A stretch of 64,000 nucleotides of DNA from Calditrichota bacterium. GTDB taxonomy: Bacteria; Calditrichota; Calditrichia; Calditrichales; J004. The position numbers and the translations under genes were made by a program. Location: the NCBI GenBank assembly GCA_013112635.1, contig JABFGF010000001.1, forward strand, positions 1,224,352 through 1,288,351. The letters are read 5' to 3'. The notes under the pieces are model-generated. The model saw nothing but the letters and a program-made list of their open reading frames with translations, searched no databases and was not told the DNA's origin. Below are positions 51,902 through 61,091 of the stretch, piece by piece. Numbering within the stretch: position 1 is the first letter of the stretch; every line of letters begins with the position of its first letter.

Positions 51902-54037
51902 TTAGCGAATAATGACAAATCTTCTAAAAATATTATCACCTTTTTTTAAGCTTATTGAGCCGCTATTTTGGTCAATAATATCCTGCATCACCTCAAAGTA
52001 GGCTATATATACACCGCTAACAACTAACTGCCTGGAACTAGTCAACTGTTCCCATGTCTCATCACCTGATCCATCATCATGGATAATAGTGTTAACTAAA
52101 TCCCCTCTTTCTGTAAAAATTTTAATTTTACAATTGGCAGGAAGTCCATAAAATGCTATTCGATCTTGAGTGGTTGTTCCGAATTGTAACTCCTGGGCCC
52201 GAATATTGTATGGATTTGGAACTACACGTATTTCGGATAATTTTTTCCCGGGAGGCCTTTTTAATGTGGCAGGTTGATTTGTAAGTGTATAAAACATGCT
52301 ACTTTCTAATGGGGTGCCCGAATTCGTAACATCCGTATTTGTAGATCCATCATCATATGTTACTACATAGTAATAGTAATCAACTCCACGTTTTGCGCTT
52401 TTATCGTCATAAGATGTTTCAGTACCATCGTATATTAATTGAAAAGTAGTGTCAGGCCTGTCAACCCCTCGATAAACCCTATATCCTGCAAAGTTGGAAA
52501 ATGCTGTCTCGGGTGGTGTCCATTTTAATTGTATCCTATCTCCTCCACCAATAACAGAGAAGCTTGTAGGTGCAGGTGGCGCAGGATCACTAATAACACC
52601 GCTAGTTTCAATTTCATTAAATATTCTTTTTGCATTTCTAAATGCTTTATAAAGCGAATCTTTTCCTGTCTCAACCCAGGTTCTTTTATATTCATCAGCT
52701 GATGATGCTTCAGATCCATTTGGAAGAATTAAGTTTTCGTTATTTGCCCAGTTAACTGTGACTTGTTTATTAGTAATAATGTCAAGAGAACCAATCGCTT
52801 CAACCAATACAATTCTAATACTATCACCATGTTTCATTAGAGGATATGGGCCAAACCCCTGAGCTGCAGAATAACCACCATTGTCATCTCCATAGTCATC
52901 AGCAAAACTTTCACCAATTAATTCTGCATGGCTTTGAGGAAGATGCCCTGCTGTCATATGCTTTGTGTACTTACGCGACATGAGATCAGCATTGTATTGG
53001 TTTACACCCTGATCATCTCTGTCGGAACCCATAAATTTTGTTGTTTTCGGTTGGAAAATATCATCAGCTTTATTATCAACGTCTGTATCTGCATGAAGAA
53101 CTGCAATTCCGACATACTGCGCACTAACCATTTTAGAGTTTGTCGGATTTGGTTGACCAATATCCCGAAGAAAATTGCCACTACCACTGTGCGGCCCAAA
53201 CCAGTTAATACTTGCTCTAAATTCTGAACCATCCGTTAATCCGTTTTCACCAATAACATCGTTTACTGCATTTCTTCCATAATTTTGATTGCTGTATGCC
53301 CATCCCTGGACAAATGCTTCATGGCCAAATGCTAAACGATGCTGCCAATGAAAAACAACGTCTTTTAGATCTTTCTGAACTACTGTACCGTTATTGTCTA
53401 TAATCCCGGTATTTTTAAATACATAGTCATAGATGTAGAAATTCTCATGATTTTTCTGGGCAAAATAGCGCACTTTTTTTGTTACTGTAATCCCAATTGA
53501 TGTGTGCGTCCTAATTACAACCATGCGGTCTTCACTCATATCCGGGTCGATAATATCAACCTCATCCCTGTCATCTAAATCTGATGCTGGTGCGTTATCA
53601 ACCAAAACCACCGGATGATCATACCGTCCAATCATTTCAATTTTTTCAGGATAGATCTCCGTATTTAAGTTTAAAACTCTGCTACCCATGCATACCACTT
53701 TGTGCGCATAATTTTCATTTGAAACAGGATCATCATAATCTGTTGTTCCTATCCACATTACACCAGCTACATTATGGTTTTGATTAGCAAATTGAGCAGG
53801 ATAAATTAAACCGTCTATTTGATCTGTGTTTTCGCAACAGGCACGCCCTCTCCGCCCATATTCTATTTCAGCCAATCCATTAGAAAACCAATGCCTTAGT
53901 TGACCGACCCACATCCATTTAATTTCTTGTGGACCACTTACTTGTGCTTTAACAGTTTGTACTTCACCAAATAATAACAAACCTGCTAAAAGAGCATAAA
54001 ACAAAAGACCGCTTTTTCTATTATTAGAATTTTTCAT
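51902..54037 (-). CDS. Large secreted FN3-containing surface protein of receptor operon
   Basis: From the ATG at 54037 (GAGGG just upstream) the protein has 711 residues with a signal peptide ending at VKA-QV. The first about 450 residues form a domain I do not recognise. A fibronectin type III domain (PAPPAPTSFSVIGGGDRIQLKWTPP to YYYYVVTYDDGS) follows, then a C-terminal beta-sandwich resembling the T9SS/FlgD-like tail (IRVVPNPYNIRAQELQF to FRRFVIIR). It follows the TonB receptor by 33 bp and is probably surface-exposed. It occupies the gene position of SusD without showing the SusD TPR fold. Confidence 0.75.
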   Translation of the reverse strand: MKNSNNRKSGLLFYALLAGLLLFGEVQTVKAQVSGPQEIKWMWVGQLRHWFSNGLAEIEYGRRGRACCENTDQIDGLIYPAQFANQNHNVAGVMWIGTTDYDDPVSNENYAHKVVCMGSRVLNLNTEIYPEKIEMIGRYDHPVVLVDNAPASDLDDRDEVDIIDPDMSEDRMVVIRTHTSIGITVTKKVRYFAQKNHENFYIYDYVFKNTGIIDNNGTVVQKDLKDVVFHWQHRLAFGHEAFVQGWAYSNQNYGRNAVNDVIGENGLTDGSEFRASINWFGPHSGSGNFLRDIGQPNPTNSKMVSAQYVGIAVLHADTDVDNKADDIFQPKTTKFMGSDRDDQGVNQYNADLMSRKYTKHMTAGHLPQSHAELIGESFADDYGDDNGGYSAAQGFGPYPLMKHGDSIRIVLVEAIGSLDIITNKQVTVNWANNENLILPNGSEASSADEYKRTWVETGKDSLYKAFRNAKRIFNEIETSGVISDPAPPAPTSFSVIGGGDRIQLKWTPPETAFSNFAGYRVYRGVDRPDTTFQLIYDGTETSYDDKSAKRGVDYYYYVVTYDDGSTNTDVTNSGTPLESSMFYTLTNQPATLKRPPGKKLSEIRVVPNPYNIRAQELQFGTTTQDRIAFYGLPANCKIKIFTERGDLVNTIIHDDGSGDETWEQLTSSRQLVVSGVYIAYFEVMQDIIDQNSGSISLKKGDNIFRRFVIIR

Positions 54038-54070
54038 TTTCCCTCTTAGTTTTTTTTCACCCACTATATT

Positions 54071-57000
54071 CTAAAGTTCATATGACAGAGTTAATCCAAA
54101 GAATATTTGCCTAGGGTTTAAGAAATTAAAAGATGTTTGATTGGGCATATCTATATATGCCTTGTTCTTTAGTATTTTATCCATTTTACTTTTTGATACT
54201 TCAACAACTTCATTGTCTATTCTTTGGTAATACTTCTCATCCGTGGTCAGGTAAAAAATAGCGCGTGTATCTTCGATAATTGAATCTTCTGTACTGACAA
54301 TTTCAATTGGCTGGAAAGCAACACCGCTTTTGCGGTAATCACCAGGTCTGTCATCCCCTTCGATATTGTCATAAAATTTGCTTTTGGGAAGATGTAACGA
54401 TTCCATATAGAATTGATAATCAAAGTCATCATAAAAACCGGCGCCACTTAATCTTTTATGATTTAATAAATTATCTACCTCTGTAAAAAAGGTAACTTTA
54501 AGTTTATTGAACCTGAAGGATTTGTGAAGACGCAATCTTAAATTGTGATGATCGGTAACTTGAAGATTTGAGAAAGCTTCCAACCCACCTTTTGGAGCGT
54601 ATGTAATAAACTCACCCGCTTTCCAGTTTGCAATAAAGTTCAAATGCCATTCAGACAACGGATTAATACCGAAATAACTATCACCAAAATCAGCAGGTGT
54701 AAAAAATGAAAGCCCCAGGTTTGCACGTGGTCTTGGTAAAGGCTTATCCTGTTCCTGGTCACGTGTGTTGCGGTCATAATTACGCTGTTCTGTAATTGAC
54801 TCAAAATATCTGTCTTTGCCAAAATGACCGGTACTTATTACTTCATAAGTATAATTTGCAAAAGCATTCCACCATTTTCCGCCAGATTTTCTAAATGTTA
54901 ACTCTAGTCCACGAATATCTTCATACCCATTATTAGTGGAATTTTCATAATTAATGTTATTTCCATCAGAGCTTGTTTGCCTAAACTCCTGGTCAGTTAT
55001 ATCATGATAATAAGCGGCCATTTGAAGCAGATAATCATCAAACAGTAAATGATCGTATCCTAATTCATAAGAAATTGTCTTTGCCTGTATTAAATTTGGA
55101 TTACCAATACTTGCAATAGTTCCTGTGGTTGATCTACTCCTATTAAAAATTCTGTCATATGCCGGCATTTGTTTAAAATGCCCATAATTAAAGAATAACT
55201 TCGAATTTTCACTAACGGGATGAGAAATACCGAGACGGGGACTGAAGGCAATATCAACCTTAGCATCCTTTTTATCTACCTGCTCTAAATTGCCATCTTC
55301 GAAATATTCATCATATCGGTCTACATCAATCCATTTTTTATTTGGGTTGCTAATATCCATTCTTAACCCAAGGTTTATGATATATCCGTTGGTTTCGAAT
55401 TTATCCTGAACGTAAAATGAAGCTTTATAAGGATTTACTTTTTCACGAGAAATGTTTTGCGCACCAAGACCATAGTTTACCCAACCTGCTAACATATCAA
55501 GGTCATAATAAGAAAAATCAAAACCCATTTTTAGTAAGTTTTCAAAGTTAATTTGATTTGAATAATCAAACTTCAACGCATACGAAGACACATTACTTGA
55601 ATCCCTTGCCTGTCCGGTATGTCCGCCGGTAAACATCCCATCAACACCTGTATCTTCTAGCGATCCGGAGAAACCAAAAGGAGTTTCGTCAACAAAAAAA
55701 CCAGGGGCGATTTCAAATCTTTTAGTATAATCCCGGTCACGTATCGGCCCCGTTCTATATTTTCTGTTTATTACATCAAAACTAGCATCATAATATGAGC
55801 TACTGTTAATTGTATGAGTTAATTTTGCTGAAATTGCTGAGTGTTCAACAACAGCTTGACTGTACCACGAGTTTACAAACAATCGTCCAGATCTTTGATC
55901 ACCAAGATTAGTCGCAATAGCCAATGGTGATCTAATAAAAAGTGTTGGGTCCCATCGAGAGCTTCCTGCAGGCGGCCCCCATGATGGGAAATCACTTAGA
56001 AATTGACCGTCTTGCTGGTTATAAGGAACATTATAATTAGTCCCGGCCAATGCTGAAATGGTTAATTTCATATTGTTTTGTATATCTGAGGTAAGCTTTA
56101 GAGAAAAACTTTGGTCACGGAAATCATCCCTGCTTAAAGGCACCATCAACATTTCTCTTTCGAAGCGATAACTTGCAAAAAAACGAAGGTTTCCCAAGCT
56201 TTCTGCAAATGGGACAGGACCGCCAAAACCTATATCCGTTATATAGTCGGCTTCATCATTTTGTGCCCTTTGCCGTCTTTGCCATTTCCAAAGCTGTTGT
56301 AATGCAAGTGGTGAAGCAAAAACATCGTCTTCTGCCTTCCCATTAGTCAATTGCCTTTCGGAAAGGTTGTTCCAACCATCAAATGTTGGGTACTGTCTTC
56401 TGGTATATTCATCCCATGGGCCATTTTGTGTTCCAACAAACGCCACATCCGGGTCTAAAAAAGGGCGGTTCCACATTGAATTTGCACTGAAAGGAGAAAT
56501 ACCAAAATACTTTTTTGAAGGGGGGCTATATTTTATGGTTGAAGAAAAATAATAATCCTGCCGATCCCCTTCACGTGTAACAACATTTACAATTCCTGAT
56601 CTAACCTGCCCGTACTCTGCGTTAAATCCACCGCGTTCAACCGCAACTTCTTCAACCGCACTTAATGCTAAACTTGTTATTGGTTTATTATTACCAGGAT
56701 CCCGCAAAGTGAGGCCATCTACATTGAAGAGCATTTCATCTGCACTTCCACCTCTAATTTCAAAACCTTCCTGAACACCAGCTTGCAGCTCAACAACATT
56801 TTCGATACTTGAAACCGGTAAAGCATTTATTTCTTCAGCGCTTACCGAAACAACACTCGTAGCAACATCATCCTTAATAAAATCACGTTGAGCAACAACA
56901 ATAACCGCCTCACCCTCAAGCGCCGTTGCCTGCAGTTCAAAATTCATTTCGGTAGTCTGGTCAATCTTCACAATTACATCTTTCGCCAAGACAGGTGCAA

Positions 57001-57247
57001 AACCAACCATAATGATTTCCAAGGTATAAGTACCCGGCTGTACATTCAGAATAGTATAGTTGCCATCAATATCAGCGGCCGCACCGAGATAAGTACCTTG
57101 AATTATTATGTTTGCGCCGGGAAGCGGTTCTTTGTTTTCCATATCTATTACCCGGCCAGCAATTTTTCCTGTTGTCCCGGCATTTACAATGGATGTTAGA
57201 AACACAATCAAAGAAATAATAAAAGATTGCATTTTTATAGATTTCAT
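54071..57247 (-). CDS. TonB-dependent receptor (second)
   Basis: This 1058-residue outer-membrane receptor has a signal peptide (cleavage near VNA-GT). The carboxypeptidase-like domain (about 27-110) includes GRVIDMENKEPLPGANIIIQG. The plug includes VVELQAGVQEGFEIRGGSADEMLFNVDG and VEEVAVERGGFNAEYGQVRSG, and a long barrel follows. The start ATG has GGAGG upstream. It belongs to the class usually paired with T9SS-tailed proteins and PorV-like barrels in this lineage rather than to SusC with SusD. It heads a six-gene operon behind a clear promoter with a repressor-like operator and likely imports the glycan served by the CBM9-like protein. Confidence 0.92.
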   Translation of the reverse strand: MKSIKMQSFIISLIVFLTSIVNAGTTGKIAGRVIDMENKEPLPGANIIIQGTYLGAAADIDGNYTILNVQPGTYTLEIIMVGFAPVLAKDVIVKIDQTTEMNFELQATALEGEAVIVVAQRDFIKDDVATSVVSVSAEEINALPVSSIENVVELQAGVQEGFEIRGGSADEMLFNVDGLTLRDPGNNKPITSLALSAVEEVAVERGGFNAEYGQVRSGIVNVVTREGDRQDYYFSSTIKYSPPSKKYFGISPFSANSMWNRPFLDPDVAFVGTQNGPWDEYTRRQYPTFDGWNNLSERQLTNGKAEDDVFASPLALQQLWKWQRRQRAQNDEADYITDIGFGGPVPFAESLGNLRFFASYRFEREMLMVPLSRDDFRDQSFSLKLTSDIQNNMKLTISALAGTNYNVPYNQQDGQFLSDFPSWGPPAGSSRWDPTLFIRSPLAIATNLGDQRSGRLFVNSWYSQAVVEHSAISAKLTHTINSSSYYDASFDVINRKYRTGPIRDRDYTKRFEIAPGFFVDETPFGFSGSLEDTGVDGMFTGGHTGQARDSSNVSSYALKFDYSNQINFENLLKMGFDFSYYDLDMLAGWVNYGLGAQNISREKVNPYKASFYVQDKFETNGYIINLGLRMDISNPNKKWIDVDRYDEYFEDGNLEQVDKKDAKVDIAFSPRLGISHPVSENSKLFFNYGHFKQMPAYDRIFNRSRSTTGTIASIGNPNLIQAKTISYELGYDHLLFDDYLLQMAAYYHDITDQEFRQTSSDGNNINYENSTNNGYEDIRGLELTFRKSGGKWWNAFANYTYEVISTGHFGKDRYFESITEQRNYDRNTRDQEQDKPLPRPRANLGLSFFTPADFGDSYFGINPLSEWHLNFIANWKAGEFITYAPKGGLEAFSNLQVTDHHNLRLRLHKSFRFNKLKVTFFTEVDNLLNHKRLSGAGFYDDFDYQFYMESLHLPKSKFYDNIEGDDRPGDYRKSGVAFQPIEIVSTEDSIIEDTRAIFYLTTDEKYYQRIDNEVVEVSKSKMDKILKNKAYIDMPNQTSFNFLNPRQIFFGLTLSYEL

Positions 57248-57279
57248 ATTTTTCCTCCGGAAAGGCTTTGCGAAGATTG

Positions 57280-57313
57280 TACTGTTATGTACTGTTATGT
57301 ATTACACGTAACA
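57280..57313. promoter_or_regulatory. Operator-like repeats at the second receptor promoter
   Basis: TACTGTTATG occurs twice in perfect tandem (57280-57299), and the second copy runs into an imperfect palindrome TGTTA...TAACA (57293-57313, 16 of 21 positions symmetric). The cluster covers the predicted transcription start of the receptor operon. The neighbouring GntR/LacI-hybrid regulator is the natural candidate to bind it. Confidence 0.65.
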
Positions 57314-57342
57314 ATTATATAAAATTTCAAAGCAAAACACAA
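57314..57342 (-). promoter_or_regulatory. Sigma70-type promoter of the second receptor operon
   Basis: On the minus strand, TTGTGT (57342-57337), a spacer of exactly 17 bp, and a perfect TATAAT (57319-57314) form a good promoter. The transcription start would fall near 57307, inside the operator-like repeats, leaving a leader of about 60 bases before the receptor ATG. Confidence 0.75.
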
Positions 57343-57409
57343 ATGTTTTGAGAAAATATTTTAGGTGGTATTTATTTTGGTATTTTTAATGATAAGGCAG
57401 GGATGAAAT

Positions 57410-58438
57410 TTAGAGCGACTTTCTTTTAAAGAGGTACGTTGGAACAACTGTATTTATTTGGACAGGTCTACATATTTGTTTCCCTACAAGTTTTCCCATC
57501 TGATAAAAATCAATGGAAACCGTCGTAATCCCACCCTCCAATATTGTTTTAAATGGAGTGTCATTATAGGTTAAACAACCAATATCTTTGCCTAACTTAA
57601 AATTCATTTTCCTACAATATTTTATTAAAGAAACCAGGTCATCATCCTCGATCACAAAATAGGCATTATTTTTTTGCAATAGGCTTTCATCTAAATCATG
57701 CTCTACCTGATATTCAATTCCATTTTGTTGACAAAATTTTAAGAATGAATTCTTTGTACTAATCGGATGGTGCTTTTCCTGAGGGTAAACAAGAAAAAGT
57801 TTCTTGTATTTTCTGATACTATCCAATGCATCGCCTAATGCATTTTCAAAACCAAAATCATGAGATTGAAAAATACTTGAATAGTCAGTTTTTTTTGTAC
57901 TTATGGCAATGTCCAAAAGAAGGACTTTTTTTGGATCTAACTTCTTTAACGATTCTTCAACTAATTTATTTTTAAATGGCATTATTACATAATATTCATA
58001 ATCATTTCTATATTTTGTAATAAGATCTCTAAAAAATATTGGGTTATAATGATGAGAATAAATATCCAGGCTTGCCTTATCTTTTACAACCTCTTGCATG
58101 CCTTTAAAAAGCTCTTCTTTATATGAGGTGTGTTGGGCATCAAAGAGTACAAAAACATTTGTTTTGATTTCTGAACGGCTATTATTAATATAAAAGCCTT
58201 TGCCGTGAACTGCCGTTATTATTCCTTTTTCTTTAAGAATATCATAAGATTTCACGACCGTGTCGCGCGAAAGATTGAATTCCTTACAAATAGAATTAAT
58301 GGATGGTAACTTATCACCAATCGATAGATTATTGTTATGGATATTTTCAATTATATTTTTAATAATTTGTCTATACAGCGGTATTTTAATCTTATTATTT
58401 AATTGAAATAATTTTTGAAGGCTCGTTTTAGTAATCAT
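57410..58438 (-). CDS. GntR-type regulator with LacI-like effector domain (AraR architecture)
   Basis: This 342-residue regulator has a GntR winged helix (about residues 14-88; GDKLPSINSICKEFNLSRDTVVKSYDILKEKGII). It is fused to a periplasmic-binding-protein-like domain (NVFVLFDAQHTSYKEELFKGM onward), the arrangement of Bacillus AraR. This suggests a sugar-responsive repressor. It is directly upstream of the receptor operon promoter on the same strand and divergent from the SGNH/PL6 genes, so either or both may be its targets. The ligand is unknown. Confidence 0.88.
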   Translation of the reverse strand: MITKTSLQKLFQLNNKIKIPLYRQIIKNIIENIHNNNLSIGDKLPSINSICKEFNLSRDTVVKSYDILKEKGIITAVHGKGFYINNSRSEIKTNVFVLFDAQHTSYKEELFKGMQEVVKDKASLDIYSHHYNPIFFRDLITKYRNDYEYYVIMPFKNKLVEESLKKLDPKKVLLLDIAISTKKTDYSSIFQSHDFGFENALGDALDSIRKYKKLFLVYPQEKHHPISTKNSFLKFCQQNGIEYQVEHDLDESLLQKNNAYFVIEDDDLVSLIKYCRKMNFKLGKDIGCLTYNDTPFKTILEGGITTVSIDFYQMGKLVGKQICRPVQINTVVPTYLFKRKSL

Positions 58439-58544
58439 TTTTTAACATCAGTTCTGTTTTGTATTTCTGTAAATTAAATCTAAGAAAGCAAATATTTGTT
58501 AATATATAGCTTTCCATTAATATTTACCTTTAAATTAATATCAT

Positions 58545-60827
58545 ATGGCTTTCGACATGAATAAAACAATAATAAACAAATCAAAAAAACCAAACATGAA
58601 AATTCCGATACGAAAAAAAATTCTATTTTTATTTTTTATTTTTTTCTCACTTTTTCTACTATTAACAGTATTTGAGCTCAGCCTGCGTTTATTCGATTAC
58701 GGAGAAAATTTAGATCTATTTGTCCCTTACCCAGATGAAAACTCGGAATATTTGGGTATCAATTTAAATATCGGGCAAAGATATTATTACTATTATGGAA
58801 ACGCATTTGACCCTACACCACAAAAAGATTTGTTTCTCAAAGAAAAGCCAAATAATGCTTTTCGAATATTTGTTTTAGGCGCATCAACAACAGCCGGTTT
58901 TCCTTATCAGGATAATATTTCTTTCCCCCGGTTTCTTCATACCAGATTGGCAAATACTTTTCCGGATAAAAAAATTGAGGTCATTAATACAGCAATTACA
59001 TCCGTTAACAGTTACACTCTCCTGGATTTTATGGATGAAATAATAGAGCAACAACCGGATTTAATTCTTATTTATGCCGGGCACAATGAGTTTTTTGGGC
59101 CCTTTGGACCAGTGTCGGGAATTCAATTTGGTAAATATCCCTGGATGGCAAAAACTGTTTTATTTTTGCAAAGGTTCAAAACTTTTATTTTATTCCGGGA
59201 TATCATTAATCCTCTCGTAGGTAAGTTGAATAAAAGCATAGAGATCAACCAAACTGAATCCAACATTAACCCTTCCTTTTATAAAAACACAAATATTTCT
59301 TTAAACAGTGACAATTTTAAATTGGGTTTGAAACAATTCACAGATAACATTAGTGATATTGTACAAAAAGCTGATGATTCTAACATACCCGTTATTATTA
59401 GTGAAATTGTAAGTAACATTAAAGAAATCCCACCCTTTCCAAATACCATTAAAGAGGACCGGGCAGCTGCGCTTTCGACGTACAATTCAGCTAAAGTTCT
59501 TTATACAAATGAAAACTATCTCGAAGCCCGTAAAAAATTTTACCAAGCCAAAGATTTGGATCCCATTCGCTTTAGGGCACCTGAAGCATTCAACGATGCA
59601 ATTCATTCCATCGGCAAAAAATATGATATAATGATAGTCCCAATGAAATCCTTATTTGAAAGAGCTTCGAAAAACGGAATTCCCGGGAATAACATTTTCC
59701 TTGAACATGTGCATCCCAAAAAAGAAGGCTACTCTTTGATGGCCAATGCATTTTATAAGACTATGAAAACGAATAAAATAATATCAGAAAACTGGCCACC
59801 ATTTAACAAGCCCAACTTGGAAAAATATGGTTTTACTAAATTAGATAGCATCTACGCAAATTTAGTTGTATTAAACCTGAAAAGCGGATGGCCCTTTTCA
59901 ACAAAGTCCTTTAGCACAAAGTTACTCCCGGAAGCCATAAAACAGCAATTTTTCAAAACATCACCAATTGATTCGCTTGCAGCAGTTGCATACACCCAAA
60001 ACGATTATAGCCTTCAGGATGCGCACATCGAGTTAGCAAATTATTATAAAACTATTGGAAAAACTGAACTGGCCTTTAAAGAATATAAAACACTAATCTA
60101 TAGTATCCCCGGAATTGACATTTCATATAAAGATGCTTTAAACCTCTTAATAGATACAAAACAATATATGCGTGCCAGAGAACTATTATTAACAGCAGTA
60201 AAGTTTAATCCATCTGCTTACATTTTTAAATCATTAGGACAAGTAAATCTGGCACTATTTAGAATAGCAGACGCCATTAGTTCGTTTGAAAAATCAATTA
60301 AAATAAAACCCGAAGACAAACAGGTACTAAGAAATTTTATAAGGGCATATTATACAATTGGTGAATATCAAAAAGGGGATTCACTATTAAATGAATATAA
60401 AACTTCAACAAATGATTTTTCGGGTATTAAGGGTTTGGAAGAGTTCAGAGAATCGATGCGACTTAACTCAAAACAGGCATTTAATATGTTTCAAAGTGCA
60501 ATGAAAAGTTATAATAAAAAACAAATAAAATTGTCAATGGATATTTTGCAGAAATCCTTAAAAAAATATCAAAGCTCAAGTGCAAACTTGGTTTTAGGAA
60601 AAATTATGCTTAAAACGAATAATATTGCAAAAGCTATAGAATTATTGGAACGAAGTGAACAGCTTTCCTTAGAGCATGATCCCTCCCTTTTAAACTCGCT
60701 TTGCATAGCGTATATAAAAAACGAGAATTTTGTTAAGGCCCAAAGAACTATAACTATATTCGAAAGATATTTCCCTGCAAGCGCCGATTTAGCTTATCTA
60801 AAATCATCGTTAAAAACAGCAAGGTGA
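58545..60827 (+). CDS. Membrane-anchored SGNH hydrolase-like protein with TPRs (paralogue)
   Basis: This 760-residue protein has one N-terminal membrane helix (about 28-48) and an SGNH-type domain with VLGASTTAGFPYQ, YAGHNEFFGPFG and FLEHVHPKKEGY. A longer TPR array than its paralogue at 39051-40928 follows. The two share most motifs and clearly derive from duplication. The start is uncertain: several ATGs (58545, 58557, 58596) lie ahead of the membrane helix and none has a strong ribosome site. It precedes a PL6 lyase gene by 264 bp. A role in glycan deacetylation or modification outside the cytoplasm is inferred only. Confidence 0.78.
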   Translation: MAFDMNKTIINKSKKPNMKIPIRKKILFLFFIFFSLFLLLTVFELSLRLFDYGENLDLFVPYPDENSEYLGINLNIGQRYYYYYGNAFDPTPQKDLFLKEKPNNAFRIFVLGASTTAGFPYQDNISFPRFLHTRLANTFPDKKIEVINTAITSVNSYTLLDFMDEIIEQQPDLILIYAGHNEFFGPFGPVSGIQFGKYPWMAKTVLFLQRFKTFILFRDIINPLVGKLNKSIEINQTESNINPSFYKNTNISLNSDNFKLGLKQFTDNISDIVQKADDSNIPVIISEIVSNIKEIPPFPNTIKEDRAAALSTYNSAKVLYTNENYLEARKKFYQAKDLDPIRFRAPEAFNDAIHSIGKKYDIMIVPMKSLFERASKNGIPGNNIFLEHVHPKKEGYSLMANAFYKTMKTNKIISENWPPFNKPNLEKYGFTKLDSIYANLVVLNLKSGWPFSTKSFSTKLLPEAIKQQFFKTSPIDSLAAVAYTQNDYSLQDAHIELANYYKTIGKTELAFKEYKTLIYSIPGIDISYKDALNLLIDTKQYMRARELLLTAVKFNPSAYIFKSLGQVNLALFRIADAISSFEKSIKIKPEDKQVLRNFIRAYYTIGEYQKGDSLLNEYKTSTNDFSGIKGLEEFRESMRLNSKQAFNMFQSAMKSYNKKQIKLSMDILQKSLKKYQSSSANLVLGKIMLKTNNIAKAIELLERSEQLSLEHDPSLLNSLCIAYIKNENFVKAQRTITIFERYFPASADLAYLKSSLKTAR

Positions 60828-61091
60828 CTTTTTTCTAATCATCTATGTTTATAACTTTGTGAAAAACAAAAATAGCTAAAACCAAAACCTATTTTTTTGT
60901 CTAAAATGCCATGTTCTTCTCAGGTATAATAGTCCATTCATCAAAAATAAGATTGATCACAAAAGAATAAAATGGAATTAAGCATTATTACCTTTTAATA
61001 TATTTGTAATATGTATGACAACCCACATATATTATCACAAAAATCAAATTGATTTAAAACTACCAAAAATAAAAAAACAAGGTCTAAAACA

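Noticed and set aside
51902..54037. SusD homologue at the usual position after the TonB receptor
   Set aside because: No SusD/RagB-type helical TPR pattern or lipobox is seen; the protein has an FN3 domain and a beta-sandwich tail instead.
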